Assembly: GCA_013423325.1 (NCBI GenBank)
Contig: BLJB01000008.1
Span: 1-64,000, forward strand
Reading direction: 5' to 3'
Source: Usnea hakonensis
Taxonomy: Eukaryota; Ascomycota; Lecanoromycetes; Lecanorales; Parmeliaceae
Length of the DNA: 64,000 bases
Each line of letters opens with the position of its first letter. Position 1 is the first letter of the stretch. The notes below the pieces were generated by a model. The model saw only the letters and a list, made by a program, of their open reading frames with translations, was not told where the DNA came from and ran no database searches. The translations under genes were made by a program, and so were the position numbers. Positions 1-10,191 of this stretch are shown in pieces.

Positions 1-601
1 GATATAGGCTAAAAACGGGGATACTGCAGATACCGTTAACTCGGTAGGGGCTCATGAGAGTATGGGCTCTTTTCCCAATGGTGAGACGGGACTCGGCATA
101 GGCAATCTTGAGGACGTCGGTAGAGTAACGGTCGTGGTTGGTATACATTTTCTGCAGGAGAGCCTGCTCCCACGCGTCTAGCTTGTCTCGTTCCCCTTCG
201 TACTTATCGATGTCAGGGAGTTTCTCGGACAGGCGAGGGGGAGAGGCGGGAGCAGATGCAGGAGCAGGAGCAGGCGCAGGAGGTTGATTCTGCGTGACCC
301 GGGCCACGGCTTGTGCCACGATACTGGCCAAGAGAGCTAGGTCGAAGGACGGAGGTAGTAGAGCAGAAGTGCTAGGCGGCGGTAGTTCATCAGTCGTAGA
401 GGGTACGGACGAAGAAGGGGTGGTTATAGCGGCAACCTACGCCGTCAAGGAGGCTATTTAGGCTGCCATAGCAGCATTCTGATTCTGAATTTGTTGAAAG
501 GTGTTCAGAGCACCTTCGGGGTCATTGGCGACGGACTGAGCGAAGGAAACGGGGGTGACAGGGGTTTGAGCTGCAGACGCGCTCTCTGCGGAGGAATCCA
601 T
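1..601 (-). pseudogene. Retrotransposon gag-like fragment (truncated by window edge)
   Basis: Read on the minus strand from an ATG at 601 (MDSSAESAS...), the sequence encodes an N-terminal region rich in Pro, Ala and Ser, then a segment like the capsid region of fungal Ty3/gypsy gag (IDKYEGERDKLDAWEQALL, then RYSTDVLKIAYAESRL). Two in-frame stops lie near residues 45-55 (…AMAA*IASLTA*VAAI…), so no intact protein is made. The coding trace runs off the left end of the window. It lies head-to-head with the integrase fragment that follows on the plus strand, so the two pieces are not one collinear element. Family assignment rests on the pattern of the capsid-like segment and on the adjacent integrase; it could instead be gag of a different LTR element. 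Confidence 0.6.
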
Positions 602-859
602 TGATTCCGGTGGCGGGGCGGGACTTGGACGAGGGGGGGGGGCAGCGCGATAGAAGCGTTGCGGTGTATGTCGATCTTTCGTAATGTCAGGGAACGAGGC
701 TTGGTAGAAGGATTCTCATTCTCTATGGCTAGGACTAGGTAGAATTCCAAGACGAAAGATGAGGAAACCAGAAAGAACGGGGGATGCGAGCAGCCCTTAA
801 GGGGCTGTCGCCTAGATCGTCGGCTATCGCATAGATTAACCTGACTAGACTGAGGTCCA

Positions 860-2520
860 CACCATGACACAGAAGTAGACCTAGACCCCGAACCCGAAAA
901 CCCCCTAGACTAGGAACCTTAGTTGGATGATGACCAACCGGATAACCCTAATAAAGACCTTAGAGACACCTTGACCTATTAACTATGGGACCGTGCCACC
1001 TAGGCGGACCAGTTTGGTCCTAAAGTTCTAGAAATACTGCGCTCTGAGGCGCGTTACCATAGCGGAATCCCTCTGGCCGAGTGCGAGGAGAGAGAGGGAG
1101 TTCTATACTTCCGAGGGAAACGTTATATTCCCAATTCTAATAAGCTACGCCTTCGTCTTATCTAGTTAGCCCATAATAGTGTCCTAGGCGGTCATCCCGG
1201 CCGTACTAAGTGTTACGAGTTAGTCAATCGTGCTTACTGGTGGCCGAACGTTTATACTACTATCTAACGATTCGTGAGGAATTATTATACCTATCGGAGA
1301 TCTAAGCCTTCTCGTTAACGTACCTAAGGTTGGTTACGCCCGTTACCCCCTCCTTAGCGACGCTAGAGAGACGTCTCTATAGACTACGTCGGCCCTTTTC
1401 CCCCTAGCCCGTTTATAGGAATTACCTATCGTTATATCCTAGTTTTCGTCGACCGCTTGACTAAGATACGGTATCTAGTACCTACTACCTCTATAGAGGC
1501 GGAAGAGGCTACCACATTATTCTATCAGAACGTGTGGAAGCTTCATGGTCTCCTAGATATTCTTGTGTCCGATCGAGGTCCCCAGTTTACTTTAGACTTC
1601 TGGGAAGCCCTCTGTAAGCGTCTAAGAATCGATACTAGGATATCTATAGGATATTACCCCCAGACTGATGGATAAACCGAACGTTTTAATACGATAATGG
1701 AGCATTACCTTCGTGCATACGTCAACTATTTATAAGACGACTGGGCCGAATGGCTCCCTGGAGCAGAATTCGCCGCTAATAATGTAGACTCTTCGAGTAC
1801 CCTCGCCTCGCCCTTTCTGGCTAACAGTGGTTAATACCCCCGTGTCGGCTTCGAACTAGCCGAGCCCTTACCTCCGGACCTGACCGCTTAAGCCCGAGCT
1901 AACCTAATAGCCGTAGACGAGTTCACCACCCGTATAGAGGACATGAATGACTATCTTCGAGATGAAATACTAATCGCTCAAGCTATCTTTAAATCCTCGG
2001 CTAACTATAGACGCCGTCCCTGCCCTCGCTATCTTGTCGACGATAAAGTCTGACTAAATGCTAAGAACTTAAATACCGCCCGTCCCTCCGTTAAGCTCGA
2101 CGACTATAATATCGGCCACTTCCGAGTTAAGAAAGTCTTCGATAACCCTCTGGTAATCTAGTTAGAACTTCCCGAGACTATAAAGGTCTATCCCGTATTC
2201 TACGCTAGCCTGTTATAGTATATAGCCAATGACCCTCTACCGGGTTAGAGACAACCTCTACGAGAACCTGTCGTCGCCGAAGATGGCGAGCGGGAATGGT
2301 TCGTTAATAGTATCCTTAACTCCAAGCTCGACCGACGTTATAACCCTCCGCTATTGAAGTACTTTATTAATTAGGAAGGTTATCCCGCGACGTGGGAACC
2401 CTTTTATCTAGTCACCAACTATTAATAGGCAATAGAAGAGTATTATACCTCGTACCCTAATGCTATAGGCCCTCACGTCACCCCTTATATAGTCGAAAAT
2501 TGCCAGTACCGCGATCCTTA
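860..2520 (+). pseudogene. Ty3/gypsy pol remnant: integrase and chromodomain, multiply stopped
   Basis: One plus-strand frame can be followed almost continuously through many stop codons. It shows the end of the RNase H/linker region, an integrase zinc-binding region (LAHNSVLGGHPGRTKCYELV at about 1166), the integrase core (VSDRGPQFTLDFWEAL, YYPQTDG then a stop, then TERFN, at 1560-1690) and a C-terminal chromodomain (YFIN*EGYPATWEP at 2360). Stops fall where Gln or Trp is expected: PQTDG[Q]TERF, DDKV[W]LNAKN, YFIN[W]EGY. The second zinc-binding pair, normally Cys-x-x-Cys, reads Tyr-Tyr-x-Tyr. These are G-to-A and C-to-T changes, as left by repeat-induced point mutation. No active protein can be made. 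The 5' limit is set by where the frame becomes unrecognisable. Confidence 0.85.
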
Positions 2521-2534
2521 ACTGACCCGGTCCC

Positions 2535-2905
2535 CTACGCTCTTTAGGAGCAAGTTCATCACGCTTAAAGGAAGCAAGTTCACCTCGCCTTGTCCCGTAC
2601 TCACTACGCTTTATAGAAGCAAGTCCCCAACGCTCTTTAGGAGCAAGTTTATTACGCTTTATAGAAGCAAGTCCCTTACGCTCTTCAGGAGCAAGTTCAT
2701 TACGCTTAAAGGAAGCAAGTTCACCTCGTCTTATCCCGCGCCCACTACGCTTTATAGAAGCAAGTCCCTCACGCTCTTCAGGAGCAAGTTCATCACGCTT
2801 AAAGGCAAGTTCACCTCGTCTTGTCCCGCGCCCACCACGCTTTACAGAAGCAAGTCCCTCACGCTCTTCAGGAGCAAGTTCATCACGCTTAAAGGAAGCA
2901 AGTTT
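2535..2905. repeat. Minisatellite of ~20-24 bp units in a ~94 bp higher-order repeat
   Basis: Units of the type 'acgctNNNNaggagcaagt' and 'acgctttatagaagcaagt' alternate. Two higher-order copies beginning near 2731 and 2821 are 90 bp apart; the first has lost four bases (aaaggcaagt against aaaggaagcaagt). An earlier copy near 2591 contains an extra half-unit. The array sits just downstream of the integrase/chromodomain trace and upstream of the LTR-like end, so it belongs to the 3' untranslated part of the element or arose within it. Confidence 0.8.
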
Positions 2906-3066
2906 ATCTCGTCTCGTCCCGTCTCGTCCCCTCGCCTCGTCCTAGGTTCCGCCGCGTTGCGTTGCAGCTCGACTATAACTGCGCGATCCCTTATTTCTAT
3001 CTCGCCTTTTCTCGCCCTGCCTTGTTAATCTATCTCACAGGAGCTCGACCTTAAAGAGGGAGCTAC

Positions 3067-3491
3067 TGTCATGGTGCGGCCTCGCCTCGTACTGATCTCG
3101 CCTAGTCTCGTTTAACCTTTACATCATCCGCGCATATCGGGTATATGGGAAACGAAGATGTGGGTTAAAGGACCGTGCGCCAGCTTCTATTTAGATAGTA
3201 GCTGGCCCTGCCCCAGCTTGATTCCTAGTCTTTCGTCTTGGCCTTTCACCTACGTACGATATAGCCTAGTAATAATGCAAATCCTTCGCCATTACCTCGT
3301 TCCTTAACATTTCTACTTTTATTCTTATTTCTTATATATAGTAATTAGTTTAAAATTTTCGTTCTTACTAAACTACTATATCCGATCGATATAGATAATA
3401 ATCCTAACTCTAACTCGACTAGATTTTATAAAACCCGACCTATAATCGGACCCAACCCTTAAAGATTACCCTGTTACGGATATTCTTTACA
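3067..3491 (+). repeat. Putative 3' LTR of the gypsy element
   Basis: A purine-rich stretch (aaagagggag, about 3053-3062) resembling a polypurine tract lies directly before a TGT at 3067. A matching ACA end is found at 3489-3491, giving a 425 bp TG...CA segment that is AT-rich in its second half. No second LTR copy is available in the window for comparison, so both ends are inferred from position and termini only. Confidence 0.4.
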
Positions 3492-3759
3492 GGGATATAT
3501 ACGGAGCCTTATAGGGCTTAGCGAGCCTTAGTACTCCGGCCATGAGGAGGATTCTTCCTATAGATACTCTTTCTTCTACATACATTATTACCATTCCATA
3601 TTATATGATACCAGTCATTGATATTCCGTGACACACCCAACCCTTTCCGAAGCGTACAAGTTAAAAGCATCCCGAAGGCCGCTCCAGTCTTTGTTATCAA
3701 GTTGATTCTTGAAAGGCGTTTTCTTCCAGGTTTACTAAACCGTCTTATCTTGCTATAGG
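3492..3759. other. Gene-free flank of the retroelement
   Basis: About 270 bases of AT-rich sequence between the LTR-like end and the secreted-protein gene. No coding pattern or repeat is recognised. Confidence 0.4.
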
Positions 3760-4326
3760 CTACGCTGAAGAATCTATCTTCTCCCCCAGACTGGTAGGAT
3801 TTGATGTAATCTGGACTAACTCTACCGTCTCGTTAGTCCCATTCATCACATGCGATCCCCACATCCCTCCAACAACCGAAGATTTCTTCAAAAGCAGTAC
3901 CACAATAATCCGTTTTGGGCCCACAATCTGAGCCCCAATCGTCTTCCCACCCTCCACACCTTTCTCCAGACAAGTTTCCAAAACCGCCTTAGCAGCCAGC
4001 GCCACCTCCCCCGTCGGGAACTTATCCTCGTATCTTTCCCCTTTATACAGCGTGTCGACGACGATTTCGCAGTCGTTAGAGGGTCGTGGATCGGCGAAAG
4101 GGAATGGTAGTTTGCGACTGCCAACTCCGGCAGGCGGGAATCGCGACCAGAGGACCGGTTCGTTGTCTTCGAGAGTGGCGATGGTGGAGATCTCTTCAAG
4201 AAGGTCCTGGCAGTCAGATAGAGTGGGAATTTGGTCGGGCGATGGAGGTGGAATGTGGCAGAGTGGGTTCCCAAAGGAAAGAGATGTCATCATCAGGAAA
4301 AGAAGTATCGAGTTCATGGACGTCAT
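3760..4326 (-). CDS. Small secreted protein, hypothetical
   Basis: A single-exon gene of 188 residues starting at an ATG at 4326. The first ~19 residues form a typical signal peptide (hydrophobic ILLFLMMTSLSFG, then NP), so the product is predicted to enter the secretory pathway. The mature part has four cysteines (LCH, DCQD, DCEI, TCLE), enough for two disulphides. The layout (DCQDLLEEI, a Trp-Ser-Arg-Phe-Pro stretch, CEIVVD, AAKAVLETC, then a beta-rich tail) resembles an uncharacterised group of fungal secreted proteins. I cannot name a function. It borders a decayed retroelement, a setting where fungal effector-like genes often sit; that is inference. A second in-frame ATG four codons in is also possible. 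Confidence 0.7.
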   Translation of the reverse strand: MTSMNSILLFLMMTSLSFGNPLCHIPPPSPDQIPTLSDCQDLLEEISTIATLEDNEPVLWSRFPPAGVGSRKLPFPFADPRPSNDCEIVVDTLYKGERYEDKFPTGEVALAAKAVLETCLEKGVEGGKTIGAQIVGPKRIIVVLLLKKSSVVGGMWGSHVMNGTNETVELVQITSNPTSLGEKIDSSA

Positions 4327-5399
4327 GGCGGGCAGTCAGTCTCAATGATATTTGGTTTCTGCGGTGCTTCTTTTCCACTCCCATTCAGTGATACTTATTC
4401 AAGTAGCGCGGCAAATATACGTCAAACATCAAACATATCATGCGATATCATGCGGAGTATGAACTCAAGTCTATGCGACAGACGCCTGCCGTCAATGAAC
4501 TACCCACATACACCGATGCGCTCAAATCTCTAAGGTGCAGCGCGTATAATGCTGTCGCAAGAGAATTTGTGTTCCGGCTTTCGAGTACCGACTCCTTCGC
4601 GACTGAGTTGGGACCCAATTGACGCATGTGAACAGCGAAATTTCAGCCTCAACGAGTTACCTGCTTAGCCTTCCTGGTCTTCTAGTATCGATATGATATC
4701 AAAGGGTAGTAGACAGTAAGCTCTGCGTTGTACATAGTCAATTAGTGTGTTCACCTACGGTCTCAGTTCAAGTGCCTGGTCTTCGATGCAGACGTCCGGT
4801 GCCTCAACATTGTCCCAGTTATCTCTCATACATGACACTTGTTGAATATTTTTCCTCAATTTCTATAAATTTATTATTGCTCTCAAATTGACCCTACCGG
4901 CTAAAGGATTTGCTTCACGCGCCGGTTGACAGCTTAATTCCCATGACACCTGGATCAAATCTGAAGACAGCTATACCTACACCAGGCCCCACTCCATCTA
5001 CTGACCCTGTGGCTGAACATGTTTAGTCATAGTGGGGTCCCCAGTGCTTCTGCTTTCGTATTCTCCGGCACCTTTAGCGTCGAAAGACAAGGGTCAAAGA
5101 AAAAGAAATAGAATGACAACGCTGCGCTCGCGCCCTTCCGCCTACTGAGCTGCTAGCCCTCGACGTAAGTAAACACGTTGGCGGCGCCACGGTAATTACA
5201 GGCGACGTGCTCGTCGTCACCACCGCCGCCTTAGCCACCACTCGCGTTGTATCATAAAGCGGTGTCTCATTCGTCACTCAATCGTAAATCTCACATAATC
5301 ACTCCCGGGACTCACTAAATCATAGCACGACCCCGCCGCCCTAATGGAATCCGGACTCTAATACGCATTACATATATACCTTACCTATAAGGTAATCGC
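4327..5399. other. Intergenic region with a GC-rich patch, no gene recognised
   Basis: No convincing coding sequence. From about 5063 to 5350 the sequence becomes notably richer in GC (gcgctcgcgcccttccgcc…, gacgacgagcacg-type motifs) than its flanks. It is followed by a short inverted repeat, taccttacctataaggta, near 5380. This could be the edge of an old insertion but no terminal repeats are visible. Confidence 0.3.
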
Positions 5400-6470
5400 T
5401 AGAGTCGCGAACTGCGGGAACGTGCTGCTGCAGAGGTCGAAGAAACTTGAGGCGTGGAGGTACGGGCTTCGCGCTCTGGATGGGCTTCCAGGGTGAATAT
5501 AGTGGCAAGATATGGCGGCTGACCCTCGCTGTAAGTGGAGGTCAATGTTGTGTCTACGACTAGATCTTTAAATGTTCGGCAACTTCGACGAGTTCTTTCA
5601 TGGGATGAGCCAGATGCTCGATGGCTTCGCGTAGTCACCCCTTTACTCGCGTGCTTGGAGCGCATTTTGGAAGCATATTTTTTTGAGGGTATAGAAAGCA
5701 CGTGTGTCTAGAAGTACAAACCGCCTGATTCGTTCGAGCGGCATCTTAAGTATGGTGATGAAGAGAGACAATTGACGAAAAGGATCGCGGCTGTAACCCC
5801 CTACTTTAGCCCTTAGATGATAGACGAGCTGATAGAAATTTGAGCAAGAACACGCCATCCGCCAGATTCTGACCTTGCTCAGCTCTCATTATTGTTGTTT
5901 GATGCAGAAGCAGAAAGTCTTTGTTTCTGACGGGTTGATGGGACATAAGGTGTCTATGTGAATTGGGAAAGTCCACCGTAGCCAGCTGCATCAATTCCCT
6001 ACCTCAAGCACCTGCAAACCGTCCGCGCCTCCATGGGAGATCGCGTTTGAACACCTTCACGGATGAATCGAGTCCCTGACTGGACTCTGCCACCAGAGCG
6101 GAGCCTTAATAAGAACCCTTTATGGCAGAGAAAGGATCTGTGCCTGGCAAGTCTCGGAAAGAAGTTCATATCAAGTCGTATCTACTGATGGAGAACTCAT
6201 ACCGCATTGCTAGTTTCCTCTAGAAAGGTAAGACATCGCGAAGCTTCTCAGGTCCATAAGTGCATCATGACATATGGCGCGGAACAATTGGCTTTCTCGA
6301 TACTTGAAATGTGGATCAGCATACATGAGAGGACAGAGTAGCGTAAAGCTAGGTGCCGATCATAAACTCGATGAAGGCATCAAATATCATCGAACACCTG
6401 TTCGCTAGAGACCTGTTGCGCCAAGAAACTCGGTCAACCTCTACTGCAGGAGCGGGAAATTAGACAGAGT
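5400..6470 (-). pseudogene. Decayed coding trace, unidentified
   Basis: Minus-strand frames give short protein-like runs broken by stops and frame changes, for example FRAICHDALMDLRSFAMSYL near 6250, then FYQLVYHLRAKVGGYSRDPF and LFITILKMPLERIRRFVLLD near 5690-5830. The runs are in different frames and no intron borders join them convincingly. This looks like an old gene remnant, but the family is not recognised and chance ORFs cannot be excluded. Confidence 0.25.
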
Positions 6471-7002
6471 ACTGGACTTGTCCGCTCGTATGCCTCTAGC
6501 TTGTAAGTCTAAGAGACTTCAAAGAGGCTTTATCTCGCCAAGGTATCAGTGGCAGTCAGAGCAACGGGAGTTCTTTTTTGGTGTTCTCAGAACAATTGTC
6601 TCCTGCCTGTTCTATGACATGTTTCAAATCGGATCAGCTTCTCTTAGCCAAAACCAGACAGTAAGAACATGACGTTGTGGGGAATTTCTGGCCCATCGCC
6701 AAATATTTTCTGAAAACTCGGACGTATTCGCACCAAGCAAAGTTTGGCCAGGGGAGGAGACGCACGGCGACGATCAATGCGCCATGAGTGTAATGATTAT
6801 TGGGTGGGATATGTGGGCGCATGGAAATTTGCGGGGTGCATTAGTTGGAACACCTGACCGTTAGTCTGTTCTAGTGTTAATACAGTGAGTGGGAAAGCAG
6901 GTCAAAAAATTACTTCAAGGATGCGCTGACCCACCCGGAATTCTGCTTCGTCTCTTCTCGTCTGGTGTTGCAAAGAAGAGCATAGATAATTCTAATATCA
7001 TC
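6471..7002. other. Intergenic / upstream of the tungstate-binding-like gene
   Basis: No coding pattern is supported. This region includes the presumed promoter of the gene starting at 7003; no clear TATA box is seen. Confidence 0.35.
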
Positions 7003-8192
7003 ATGACACCTACCACTCCTACTGTGACAGTTCCGACCGTGACGCCAAACGCCACATATCATTATCCCAAATCTGAAATTGCCCTACGAATAGGCACTGG
7101 AGGGTCAGGTCAAAGTGGTCTACTGGAAGCACTAGCACAAGAGTTCATCAAATTGTAAGGCCTCGGATACCACTATTGTGCAGCCAACTTACTGGTTTGA
7201 TCTCAGCACCTCCGAACAGGACAAGCGTGATCCGTTCGCCATCGAATGGTACACAAGCGACACGTCCGGTTCCATTGACTATCTACATAAAAAGGTGGTT
7301 GATGTGGGAATCACTTACCATGCCATTGCCGAGTATACCGCTTTGGACGACAAGGTCGTTGATCGGGTTGAGTATGTATGGAGGGATCACTGGATGCTAG
7401 TTGGTATGTCGCCGTTTGTTTTGAGCCACTCTATATATCAACACATGGAAGCGCTCTCTTACTAGCAGTGGGGGATTAACGCTGAAACAGGACCTAAGGA
7501 CAACCCTGCTGAGCTTCCAACGGACCGCAAAGAGAATATATACGTGCTTCTTACGAAATTGTTCAGTGCGCTCGAAAAGAACAAGGACAACAAGGAACCA
7601 AAAGTTCCCATCAAGTTCCTGTCACGGTAACTAAGAGTTGAAATTTGTCGCGCTGGTTACCCTGCGACTGACAAGGAATTAAAAGGTATGACAGCTCAGC
7701 GTGCAACATCAAGGAGTCTACCCTTTGGGCAACCATTGGCCAGACACCTTGGGCGCCTCCAGTGTCAACGTGGTATCACATGCTGGTCGATTTTCCATTT
7801 CAGGCGATTCGTGCAGCCTCCAAGCTCAGCGAGTACACGCTGACCGATTATGGCACGTGGTGTGCTATCGAACAGGATGTGAGGGATAATTTGGCGATAT
7901 TCGTAAGTAGGGCTGAGCGTTCCTACGATTTGGAAGGCTAAACAGATACTTGTAGGTTCAAGGCAAAGACGATGAAGAAGATCCTCTATTGAACCCTGCG
8001 CATTTGCTTGTCGGGACAGAGGCTGAGAATAAGGAGATGGCGAACAAATTCGCTGATTGGATGATCAAGGAGGACGGAGGTCAGAAGGTAATCAAAGAGT
8101 TTCAGAAGAGTGGCATAGATCTCTACACGACAGCACCTGTAGGAGTTGACCCGTTGGGAAGGGTGAAAGGCCTTCTTTCGCCCGATGCTTGA
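7003..8192 (+). CDS. Tungstate/molybdate-binding-like periplasmic-type solute-binding protein
   Basis: Inferred exons are 7003-7154, 7207-7403, 7491-7626, 7686-7902 and 7956-8192 (312 residues). All four introns (52, 87, 59 and 53 nt) are GT...AG and phase-consistent, and most have a branch-like TTAAC, CTGAC or CTAAAC. The protein has an N-terminal ALRIGTGGSGQSGLLEALA, then SGSIDYLHKKVVDVGITY, RDHWMLVGP, IKFLSRYDSSACNIKES and DPLLNPAHLLVGTEAENKEM. This matches the fungal group usually annotated as extracellular tungstate-binding protein, related to bacterial TupA of the type II periplasmic-binding fold. The SRYDSS segment is where TupA-type proteins bind the oxyanion. The first ~20 residues are Thr/Pro-rich rather than a signal peptide, so either the start lies further upstream or the protein is cytosolic. 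No ABC-transporter partner is nearby. Confidence 0.85.
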
Positions 8193-9850
8193 TAGATAGG
8201 GTAAAGAACCCGAGCTTGAAGCTTGATTCTTCCGCTTTCAAGCTTTGAAACTGGTGAAGAGAATTTCAAGGGTGCAGTCCCCATCAATTTTTTGTAGATG
8301 CTTTGCTACGCCACGCTTTGTCGTCAGCTTGGATGCCTGCCAGCCTTCGATGACTGATGGATGTTGTGTTCAGTCGTCTCGTTGCCTCACAATCTCGCAT
8401 CAAGAAAGCCACATGTCTTCGCACCCTTGGTCTCACAGCCTCAGCCTTACAGTCTTACAGCCTCGCAGCCTCGCAGCCTTGCTGTCCAACGGCCTCATCT
8501 TCTATCTGACGGCGATTATATATTACGCTCATCCCATTTGTATATAGAGAATCATCATCTCCATCTATCCACCTCAAATCTTGATTCGTGAATTAGAAGA
8601 CCGCGACAATGTCTGCGAGTCCTTTATTCCAGTAGGTCATACTCTAGGCCTGGACTTCTAGATGACTAATCGGGGCGCAACTAACATTGTGGTCTTTGAC
8701 TTAGAGCTTCCACCAGCATCGACGAGACAATTGACGATTCAAGAATGCGCAGTACTACCGAAGGCTTTGAAATGTTTGAGTATGCTGTCCCTGGCCCTTA
8801 CAGGCTCCCTACGCAAGAAATATGTACCTCTTAACGGTGCGGAATTCCTCCAATCCTACTGGCTGGTCGGCGAAAGTACTTAAGACTGGAGATATCTATC
8901 GCTAAGGATATCTGTTACCGGCGACCTTACCTCCGAGGAATACATCCCTATGAGGATAGGGATGACAAGAGAAGGCAAGCCACATAGGCTCGGTACGTGG
9001 AAGATCCAACGGATTGTTCCCTGTGGATGATTATACGAAATATTCACTAAGATATTGGTTTGTATAGAGCAAATCGCTTATGGTTTGGCTCGGATGACCT
9101 CGCATTCGGTGCGTACTTAAAATCAATGGCTACAGATACACTGTTGAGATTTATCTCATTGACCCCCAATAGATGACCCCTTCTCGCATGTGAATTTCGA
9201 CGCCAATCTGATGCCCGAGGCTCACATTCAAGAAGATCCATTGTCTGTTGGTAAGTCCCCCTCTCGTTGTACGAGCACTGCTTTTGGCAGTCGAAATCCT
9301 AGCTTACATCGTACAGAGTTGCATAGCCACCACGTTAATGGCAATGCAGCCGCTGGGGATCGGCACATAGTCTCTCGCAACAGCTTTGGGCTTGAACAAT
9401 TGGGGCCCATGACGGCCATGGCTCCCAGGAACAGAGGGAGAAGGCACGATCGGTGACATGAGTGAGATGGAAAACCCGGAAGGACCTGAAGACATCGAAA
9501 TTACGCCGGTCACTCTGGGCGAGAGTACCAAAATGATCAGTCTGGGCCACACTTGTGCCAGCGCTGACTCTGGCCACCAAACTGCAAACCGTGGGACGGC
9601 CACATCAATCCCCGTCCTCCAGGCTGAGCTCGACTTGTTGAAAGCTCAGAAGTTGGATGCTTGCACGCCAATTCGATGATTCAATCTTGAAGCTAGAAGG
9701 GGCACTCGCAATCTTGCGACGGGGCTGATGAGGCTTATTACCCTAAGCATTCAAAGCATGGTAGATGCGATTTTGCACCACAGTCAAGAATCACAAGCTG
9801 CTTTATCTAGAGATCAGTTGATTCGAGTGTCTGATGTTGCATTGTCTCAA
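8193..9850. other. Gene-poor stretch with faint coding traces
   Basis: The best open frame is 8662-8883 on the plus strand (73 residues starting at an ATG). Protein-like text continues in broken frames to about 9000, and another open frame at 9458-9679 (plus) looks moderately protein-like. None matches a family I recognise and no splice plan connects them. They may be remnants of one decayed gene. Around 8425-8480 there is a short run of ctcacagcctcag-type imperfect repeats. Confidence 0.3.
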
Positions 9851-10191
9851 GCTTAGAAATGCAGTCTCATGATGATAGCAGAAGAATTTATCAAAGTCTG
9901 AGGCACGAAGCTAGTCATTGAACGGGTAACGACAGTATCGAACCTACGCATGGTATTTTCGTCGTGTGCAACATGTAGCTCCCACAGTCTGACATTACGG
10001 TTCTCATAAACCGTACAGTCATCACTTACAGCCAGTTGCCGCCTCGACAAAAGCTTTCGTAGTATGCAGCTGCTTTTCACAAAGGGGCTACCATAGTTGT
10101 GTACAGCTAACATTGCTGAGTGTGCACTTGTGTTGTGGTCTAGTATGCTGATACCCCAACCGCACAATCAAGACATCCCAATTGCTGCGCG
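9851..10191. other. Short region downstream of the subtilase
   Basis: A minus-strand open frame (9853-10167) lies directly downstream of the subtilase stop codon. It could be an extra 3' exon but has no recognisable domain and no clean splice junction, so it is not included in the gene. Confidence 0.3.

Noticed and set aside
2535..2905. CRISPR-like spaced repeats
   Set aside because: Units are contiguous and imperfect with no unique spacers, and the host is a fungus; this is a minisatellite.
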